Origin: JBJXFE01 sp046153875
Lineage (GTDB): Bacteria; Planctomycetota; Phycisphaerae; Phycisphaerales; UBA1924
DNA length: 64,000 nt
Direction: 5' to 3'
Assembly (NCBI GenBank): GCA_046153875.1
Contig: JBJXFE010000042.1
Span: forward strand, 51,012-115,011
Positions 59,018-64,000 of the stretch are shown one piece after another (within the stretch, counting starts at the first letter, position 1; each line of letters starts with the position of its first letter). Below the pieces are notes generated by a model that saw only the letters and a program-made list of their open reading frames with translations, had not been told where the DNA came from and did no database searches. The position numbers and the translations under genes were made by a program.

Positions 59018-59667
59018 GCGTCGCCCCCGACGGGCGCGAGGGGACGCGCCCCGGGCAGCCGTCGCGCGAGCGCCCGCATGGGCAGGCCCATGATGGTGCC
59101 CGGGTCGCCGTCGTACTCGATGGGCCAGCCGTCGGCGAGCCGCTCCGCGAGGTTGTACGCCCCCGCCTTGCCGCGCCACTGGTCCGAAGCGACGTAGCGG
59201 TCGATGCGGGCTTCGCCCAGTTCGCCGACGCGGACGCCGGCGCGGTCGACGAAGATGTCGCGTCGCGTGCCGGCGCCCGACACGATGGCGATGCCGGTCA
59301 CGACGTCGTGCCCGCCGCCCGAGAGGAGGCGGAGGATGCGTCGGGCGTCGCCCGCGTCGCGCGGCTGGCCGATCATCGCGCCGTCCTTGATGCAGATGGT
59401 GTCCGCGCCGAGCACGGTGAACTCGTGCGTGTCTCCCGACGATCCGGCCGCGTCGGCACCCGCGCGGGCCTTGAGGTACGCGAGCGCGGCGGCCCATTGC
59501 TCGGGCTTCACAGGGCCCGGGTTCAGGTCCGCGTCGTCGACGCCGGTGGAGATCGGCTCGTGCTCGATCCCCGCGTCCGCGAGCAGCGCGCGGCGGCGCG
59601 GCGACCGGCTCGCCAGGTAGAGCCTCGGCGGGCGGGCGGCGGGCGACGGGGTTTCGGCCGCGGGCAT
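59014..59667 (-). CDS. maf: Maf-family nucleoside triphosphate pyrophosphatase
   Basis: 217 residues. LYLASRSPRRRALLADAGIE at residues 16-35, LGADTICIKDGAMIGQPRDA, and EARIDRYVASDQWRGKAGAYN are the house-cleaning pyrophosphatase signature (Maf/YhdE), which removes modified or excess NTPs. The N-terminal Pro/Ala stretch is extra. First gene of the maf-TM-lpxK-hldE operon. TATTGT (59677-59682) is 9 nt before the ATG, a near-leaderless promoter candidate. Divergent from the nitrilase gene with 51 nt between. Confidence 0.94.
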   Translation of the reverse strand: MPAAETPSPAARPPRLYLASRSPRRRALLADAGIEHEPISTGVDDADLNPGPVKPEQWAAALAYLKARAGADAAGSSGDTHEFTVLGADTICIKDGAMIGQPRDAGDARRILRLLSGGGHDVVTGIAIVSGAGTRRDIFVDRAGVRVGELGEARIDRYVASDQWRGKAGAYNLAERLADGWPIEYDGDPGTIMGLPMRALARRLPGARPLAPVGGDA

Positions 59668-59718
59668 CCTGTGGAAACAATACCCGAATCGCGCCCGTGG
59701 CGCATCTACGATCTCGCC

Positions 59719-60582
59719 ATGCGGGCCCACCTCGTGCAGCTCGACATCGCCTGGGAGGACCCGGCCCGCAACTTCGAGCGTGTCGCGGACCTGCTCGACC
59801 GCGAGCACGTCCACCCGGGCGACCTGGTGCTGCTCCCGGAGATGTTCGACACGGGGTTTTCGCTGAATACCGAAAAGACGGCCGACACGGGCGGCACGCT
59901 GACGTTTCTCACGGCGCTCGCGACGGACCTCAAGGCGTTCGTCCAGGGCGGGCGGACCGTGCGGGCCGAGGGCGGGACGGGAGGTGCCCGCGCCACCAAC
60001 CGCGCCACCGTCATCGCTCCGGACGGGCGTGTCATGTGCGACTACCGCAAGGTCCACCCGTTCAGCTTCGGGCGCGAGCCCGAGCGCTTCGACGGGGGAA
60101 CCGAAGTCTTCACCTATCCATGGACCGCGGCCGCCGATCCGCGTTCCTCATCTCCCCACCTCTCGCAGAGTCGCCGTGGCGACCCCACCTCTTCACCTGC
60201 TCCGGGTCTCTCCGTCTGCCCCGCCGTCTGCTACGACCTGCGTTTCCCGGAGTTGTTCCGCATAGGCCTGCTCAAGGGCGCCGAAGTCTTCGCCCTCGGC
60301 GCGAACTGGCCCGAAGCGCGTCAAACCCACTGGCGGGCATTGCTCATCGCCCGCGCGATCGAGAACCAGGCGTACGTCCTGGGCGTGAACCGCACGGGGC
60401 GCGACCCCAATCTCAACTACATCGGCGGCTCGATCGCCGTCGGCCCGCGCGGCGAGGTGCTCGGCGAGCTCGGCCCCGAGGAGCGCGTGCTCAGTGTCGA
60501 GGTGCAGCCGCAGCACCTGCACTCGTGGCGCGAGACGTTTCCCGCGTGGCGGGACATCAAGCTCACCGCGCTGCGGGCGTGA
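59719..60582 (+). CDS. Carbon-nitrogen hydrolase (nitrilase superfamily), NIT2/omega-amidase-like
   Basis: 287 residues. The Glu-Lys-Cys triad is in LVLLPEMFDTGFS, CDYRKVHPFSF and AVCYDLRFPELFR, with GANWPEARQTHWR giving the wall of the active site. This resembles omega-amidase/YafV-type hydrolases of alpha-keto-omega-amides. A Ser-rich insert (about residues 138-166, DPRSSSPHLSQSRRGD) sits between the Lys and Cys strands. TACGAT at 59707-59712 lies 6 nt before the ATG. Confidence 0.92.
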   Translation: MRAHLVQLDIAWEDPARNFERVADLLDREHVHPGDLVLLPEMFDTGFSLNTEKTADTGGTLTFLTALATDLKAFVQGGRTVRAEGGTGGARATNRATVIAPDGRVMCDYRKVHPFSFGREPERFDGGTEVFTYPWTAAADPRSSSPHLSQSRRGDPTSSPAPGLSVCPAVCYDLRFPELFRIGLLKGAEVFALGANWPEARQTHWRALLIARAIENQAYVLGVNRTGRDPNLNYIGGSIAVGPRGEVLGELGPEERVLSVEVQPQHLHSWRETFPAWRDIKLTALRA

Positions 60583-60673
60583 GGATCGCTGTGTGCCGAG
60601 TGCAGAGCGCTGCTCCTGCTGGTGGCGCGAGCGGCGCACAACCGGTCGAGCAACTCCGCCCTCGGCGCCCCCC

Positions 60674-60793
60674 CGTGACGCCGGACCTGAGGAGTCTTCG
60701 ACGAAGGTCCGGGTCAGATCTTCGCGCGCTGTTCGTGACGCCGGACCTGAGCTTGGCGAAGGTCCGGGTTGAGGCGCCGCGCAGGTCCGGGTT
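60674..60793. repeat. Tandem hairpin repeats with 60-bp period
   Basis: CGTGACGCCGGACCTGAG occurs at 60674-60691 and again, 60 bp later, at 60734-60751. In each unit CCGGACCT pairs with AGGTCCGG (60681-60688/60705-60712 and 60741-60748/60760-60767). A third AGGTCCGGGTT lies at 60783-60793. The gap 60583-61006 (424 bases) holds no gene; besides these hairpins it contains the promoter candidate at 60947. Confidence 0.75.
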
Positions 60794-60946
60794 GTGCCCT
60801 GCATAGGCCCGGGTCGAAGCGCCGCAAGTGTCCGTGTCCACCCCCCGCCCGCTTCGCGCCTCCATCACGCTCCTGAATCAGCGCCACGCTGTTTGCTGGT
60901 CGCTTCAGGCCCTGACACGTAGGGTGCGCGATCTATCGGATTCTCT

Positions 60947-60973
60947 TTGACAACAGGCAGGATTGTGTAAAGA
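60947..60973 (+). promoter_or_regulatory. Candidate promoter TTGACA-N15-TAAAGA
   Basis: TTGACA at 60947-60952 and TAAAGA at 60968-60973 (spacing 15, short of the optimum). It precedes the dockerin-protein gene with a leader of about 28 nt carrying AAAGGGG. Confidence 0.4.
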
Positions 60974-61006
60974 TTGAGCAGCCTGTTCGGGTACGAAAGG
61001 GGCGAC

Positions 61007-62689
61007 ATGACCCTCACCCTCCGGAAGCTCTGGCCTACGCACGCGGCGCACCAGCACCCGACGTGCTCCCCGAGTGACCCGGCGGCGATCGCCGTCACGG
61101 CAGCGGTGGTGCTGGCGTTCGCCTCAGCGGCGCTCGCTCAATCGGCGGTGCTGTCGCCGCAACCCGGGCTGAACGCCGCGGCCTGCACGACGAACAACCC
61201 GTTTCTGGTTCCGGCCCATGTCGGCAATATCCCTCTGGTCCGGGCTGATCCGGAGCTCGCCGTCGGACCGTGCCACGTCGTCAGCATCACGAACTCCGGC
61301 ATCCGCACGTTCGACAAAGGCGGACTGCCCGGCGCGTTGAATAAACCGCTCTACACGCAGTTGCAACCCCCACCCCCCGGACCATCGGGGTTCTGGGAAC
61401 CCGTCAGTACGCCCATGTTCCTGGACACGGTTTTCGATCCGGAGGTGTACTACGACCAATGGACAGGGCGCTTCTGGGCGGTTGCTTCAGAGCTAGACGC
61501 CACCACATTCGCGGGGTTTGACAACTGGTACATCGCGCTCGCGGTGACGCAGGGATCGGATCCGAACGGATCGTGGTGGTTCTACAGAATCAAGATGACG
61601 GGGGTAGTGCCCTTCTTCAGTGATGTTGACCAAGCCAATCTCGCGGTCGATGCCGAGCGCGTTTACCTGAGCGTGTACGCCACCAGCCAGTCCGGCTTGC
61701 GCGGAGTCGTGTTGAGCAAGGCTCCCCTCCTGAATGGCCCCAACGCCGTCATCGTGCCGAACGCGAGCGAGCTTCTCGCGCCCGTGGTTCCCGGCGAACA
61801 CGCCCAGTTCGCGTTGAAGTTCGGCCCGAGCGACGGCACGCCACAGTATTTCATCGGGCACGACGCCGCAGCCGATGTAGCCGCCGAGCGTCTCTTCTTC
61901 CGGGCGATCGTGACCAATCAGACGCCGCCGACCTGGGTGGAAGGTGCGCTCGGTGTTGCGCCGTACTCGCGCCCGACGAGCGCGCCGCAGCCCGGCACCA
62001 GCGTGCGCCTCGACACGAACTTCGACGTGAACTTCCTCGCGTCGGCGGTGTACCGGAACGGGCACGTGTGGGCTGTACATGGCGTCCGCATCCCGGGATC
62101 ATCGGACCCGGACCGGAGCGTCGTGCGCTGGTACACGATCGCGCCCAACGGCTGGCCGAACTCGGGGTACGCGCCGACGATCGTCGGCACCGGGGTGCTC
62201 AACGTTCCGTCCGGCGTCTACTCATACTGGCCGAGCATCGCGGTGGATGCGCTGGGCAACGCCGCGATCACCTTCAACGTCTCTGGGTCGGCACAGTACG
62301 TCTCGATGTGGCGTGCGCTCAAGTGCGTCTCGGAGAGTCAGTTCCGTCCGCCGGTTTCCGTGATCGACGGGCAGGCGCCGGTCGCCTCGGGCAACTGGGG
62401 GGACTACAGCGGAACAGAGCCCGATCCCTCGGCCGCTTCGCTTTTCTACAGCCACCATCACATCCCTGACGGCTCCGGCGCGACGACGACGAACTGGAAG
62501 AGCTGGGTGACGCGCTGGCCCTTTGACTGCGGGCTGGACGTGGACGGCGACGGGCTCACCACCACCTCGGACATGATGAGCTTCATGACGCTGTGGCAGC
62601 AGAGCGCGCCGCAGGCGGACTACCACGGCGACGGCGCGGTGAACGTGCAAGACCTGCTGGCGTTCCAGATCGACCTGTACGGCGGGTAA
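61007..62689 (+). CDS. Secreted protein with C-terminal dockerin-type repeats
   Basis: 560 residues from ATG 61007 (TTG at 60974 is an alternative). Signal peptide around residues 25-45 (AIAVTAAVVLAFASAALAQ). The body is beta-rich and non-repetitive, with PMFLDTVFDPEVYYDQWTGR and SGNWGDYSGTEPDPSAASLF that suggest a propeller-like exported domain. At the end two dockerin-type calcium loops occur: DVDGDGLTTTSDMMSFMTLW and YHGDGAVNVQDLLAFQIDLY. Dockerins elsewhere bind cohesins on the cell surface; in planctomycetes their partner is not known. AAAGGGG is the ribosome site. Confidence 0.85.
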   Translation: MTLTLRKLWPTHAAHQHPTCSPSDPAAIAVTAAVVLAFASAALAQSAVLSPQPGLNAAACTTNNPFLVPAHVGNIPLVRADPELAVGPCHVVSITNSGIRTFDKGGLPGALNKPLYTQLQPPPPGPSGFWEPVSTPMFLDTVFDPEVYYDQWTGRFWAVASELDATTFAGFDNWYIALAVTQGSDPNGSWWFYRIKMTGVVPFFSDVDQANLAVDAERVYLSVYATSQSGLRGVVLSKAPLLNGPNAVIVPNASELLAPVVPGEHAQFALKFGPSDGTPQYFIGHDAAADVAAERLFFRAIVTNQTPPTWVEGALGVAPYSRPTSAPQPGTSVRLDTNFDVNFLASAVYRNGHVWAVHGVRIPGSSDPDRSVVRWYTIAPNGWPNSGYAPTIVGTGVLNVPSGVYSYWPSIAVDALGNAAITFNVSGSAQYVSMWRALKCVSESQFRPPVSVIDGQAPVASGNWGDYSGTEPDPSAASLFYSHHHIPDGSGATTTNWKSWVTRWPFDCGLDVDGDGLTTTSDMMSFMTLWQQSAPQADYHGDGAVNVQDLLAFQIDLYGG

Positions 62690-62709
62690 GCGGACGAGGA
62701 GAGTCGAAC

Positions 62710-63369
62710 ATGAACAGCAAGACACGTGCGGCCGTTGCCTGTGGGATGCTGATTGGAACTTTCGCGCACGCGCAGAAGACCATCACGTTTGACATCCGAT
62801 ACTCCGATCCGGTGCTGACGCCCGGGGAAGTCCAGCACATCGAAGTCTGGGCGATCCTGTCCCCCGGACCCGGAGCGACGGTCATCTGGGCTCCCCCGGG
62901 AGCAAACCCGCTGCCCGCGATCGTGCGCCAGTTCGGCTATGCGGCGCTGGACGTGACCAACGTGCTGAACGGCGAAACCGGATCGTTCTCAAACCTGCTT
63001 CTACCGTCACCCTTTTCGTTGTATACGGGCCAGTCCGTGGGTGCGCCCGGCGGCGGCGGGGGCGTCGCGGGCATCGGCGTGGGCCAGCCGCCCGCGCCGC
63101 CATGGAACCCGACAAACCCGATTCACCTGTGGTCCGCAATCTGGACTCCCTTGGACTACACGCCACGCATCGTGGAGTTCACGACCTTCGCCACAGCGGA
63201 CCCGGCGGTTCATGTGGAGTTCGGGTTTTCACCGCCGTGGGGGTTCGATTACTGGAAGGCCGTTTCCGTCTCGACGCCGTTCCAGGTGATCCCCGCGCCG
63301 GCCACACTGATCCCGTCCGCGGGGTTCGGCCTGCTCGGCTTCGCCCTGCGGCGACGCCGCGAATGTTGA
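62710..63369 (+). CDS. PEP-CTERM-like secreted protein
   Basis: 219 residues with an N-terminal signal peptide (AAVACGMLIGTFAHAQ) and a C-terminal sorting tail: VIPAPATLIPSAGFGLLGFA followed by RRRREC, a variant of the PEP-CTERM signal (P-x-P, hydrophobic helix, Arg cluster). The body is beta-rich with a Gly-rich stretch. It follows the dockerin gene by 20 nt, with AGGAG before the ATG, so the two may form one transcription unit. The exosortase that would process such a tail is not in the window. Confidence 0.85.
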   Translation: MNSKTRAAVACGMLIGTFAHAQKTITFDIRYSDPVLTPGEVQHIEVWAILSPGPGATVIWAPPGANPLPAIVRQFGYAALDVTNVLNGETGSFSNLLLPSPFSLYTGQSVGAPGGGGGVAGIGVGQPPAPPWNPTNPIHLWSAIWTPLDYTPRIVEFTTFATADPAVHVEFGFSPPWGFDYWKAVSVSTPFQVIPAPATLIPSAGFGLLGFALRRRREC

Positions 63370-63736
63370 GGTGCTCGAGGCGTCCGGGCACCCTTGGAGC
63401 CGCCATCCTCCACGCTCACGCGGCGTGGCTCAACTTCCCACTACGGACGGGACAACCTCTTTTTCCTGATCGTGAGCGCCTTCGCATGGGGTGCGAGTCG
63501 CCTCTTCGGAAGCCGTTCGAATTGAATGGGCCAGTAGCCCGTGGTATGCCGAGAGGAGCGCTTCCGTCCGCCGTGCCGCACCTGCGCGGGCTCGATCGGG
63601 TCCGGGGCATGGTCGGCGCGTCTGGCTCGCCCGCTCCGGCACGGCCCGGCGGCGGAGTAATTGTATAGATAGCCTGACCGCGTGCGGTGGTCCCCCGCGT
63701 GAATCGGGCGGCAACACCCGATGCGGCCCTGTTCCC

Positions 63737-63880
63737 GCCGCGGAGCGGCGCACGGATGTTGCCAGGGGCGCAGGCCGCGCAGCGGCCAAGCCCCTGGAAG
63801 ACGGCCCACCCTCCCCCCTTCTTGTTCTGTGATTCGGCCCCGGAGGGGCCGGCGGGCATTCCTACTCCCCGCTCGCCCCT
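63737..63880. repeat. REP-like hairpins in a gene-free right end
   Basis: From 63370 to the window edge (631 bases) no gene stands out; the open frames there do not look coding. GCCGCGGAGCGGCGC (63737-63751) is identical to 1863-1877. Further stems are CCAGGGGC/GCCCCTGG (63760-63767/63790-63797, extended by GGCCGCGCAGCGGCC inside) and GGCCCCGGAGGGGCC (63837-63851). A TAGCCCGTGG at 63533 recalls the palindrome in the GNAT-like gene. The last 50 bases contain a possible small start (ATG 63949) too short to judge. Confidence 0.5.
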
Positions 63881-64000
63881 TCGAGCCTGTGAACGAATTG
63901 AACGGCGAACTGCAACCGTTTCGTTGAGGGCGCGCATGGTGTGGGCATGAAGAACTTCGCCGGCCGCCCGCGTCTTCTCCGTCCCGAGCGTCATCAGCAC

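Noticed and set aside
60674..60793. CRISPR-like array
   Set aside because: Only two and a half units, spacing contains no unique spacers of constant length, and no cas genes are near.
63416..64000. Open frame reaching the right edge on the minus strand
   Set aside because: Crosses several hairpin repeats and has no coding-like third-position pattern beyond the first 25 codons; cannot be judged at the edge.

Overview
This is a GC-rich bacterial chromosome segment that I read as a planctomycete, most probably of the class Phycisphaerae. The signs are a dockerin-type secreted protein followed by a VPEP/PEP-CTERM-like secreted protein at the right end, several small proteins ending in a CPxCGYxxxGLPxxxCPECG zinc ribbon, long stretches of lineage-type secreted proteins of unknown function, and a Gram-negative envelope gene set (BamA-like porin assembly factor, LpxK, HldE, MscS). 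These are inferences from gene content; no 16S rRNA is present. I saw no rRNA, tRNA, CRISPR array, prophage or intact insertion sequence.

Layout. 1-12 kb: 3' part of a BamA-like outer-membrane protein, a GNAT-like gene with no ordinary start codon, MscS channel, S9 peptidase, MFS transporter, pyrE, a tandem pair of secreted helical proteins and an S41-type protease. 12-26 kb: O-methyltransferase, an ArsR regulator/SRPBCC operon with a palindromic promoter, two alpha/alpha-toroid secreted proteins, a glutamine-amidotransferase/HhH-glycosylase pair, a divergent HxlR/SDR pair, gatC-GNAT-gatA with 4-nt overlaps, and a tandem pair of zinc-ribbon membrane proteins. 26-34 kb: ECF sigma, anti-sigma and PDZ protein, then tatC-tadA-mutM, a candidate replication origin, dnaA and an RNase Z-like hydrolase. 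34-46 kb: DUF4139-like protein, TVP38-family membrane protein, MoxR ATPase, P1B-4 metal ATPase, Rrf2 regulator, lysS, Lon-substrate-domain protein, YhaM-like nuclease and a DUF433/PIN-like toxin-antitoxin pair. 46-56 kb: queF, TPR protein and nfo, SDR, DnaJ, a polyprenyl glycosylphosphotransferase, then rpsP-trmD-rplS without rimM. 56-64 kb: a maf-membrane protein-lpxK-hldE operon, a nitrilase-family hydrolase, tandem hairpins, and the dockerin and PEP-CTERM proteins.

The most general pattern is a promoter grammar. At 21 genes on both strands a TANNNT hexamer sits exactly 5 to 7 nt before the ATG or GTG, mostly where no Shine-Dalgarno sequence is visible, whereas other genes carry a clear AGGAG-type site. 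This predicts many leaderless mRNAs and was used here to choose several starts. A second theme is short palindromic DNA: REP-like hairpins between genes, two inside coding sequences (the GNAT-like gene and lysS), and a pair of related elements with terminal inverted repeats, one of which forms both outward -10 boxes of the divergent nfo/SDR promoters.
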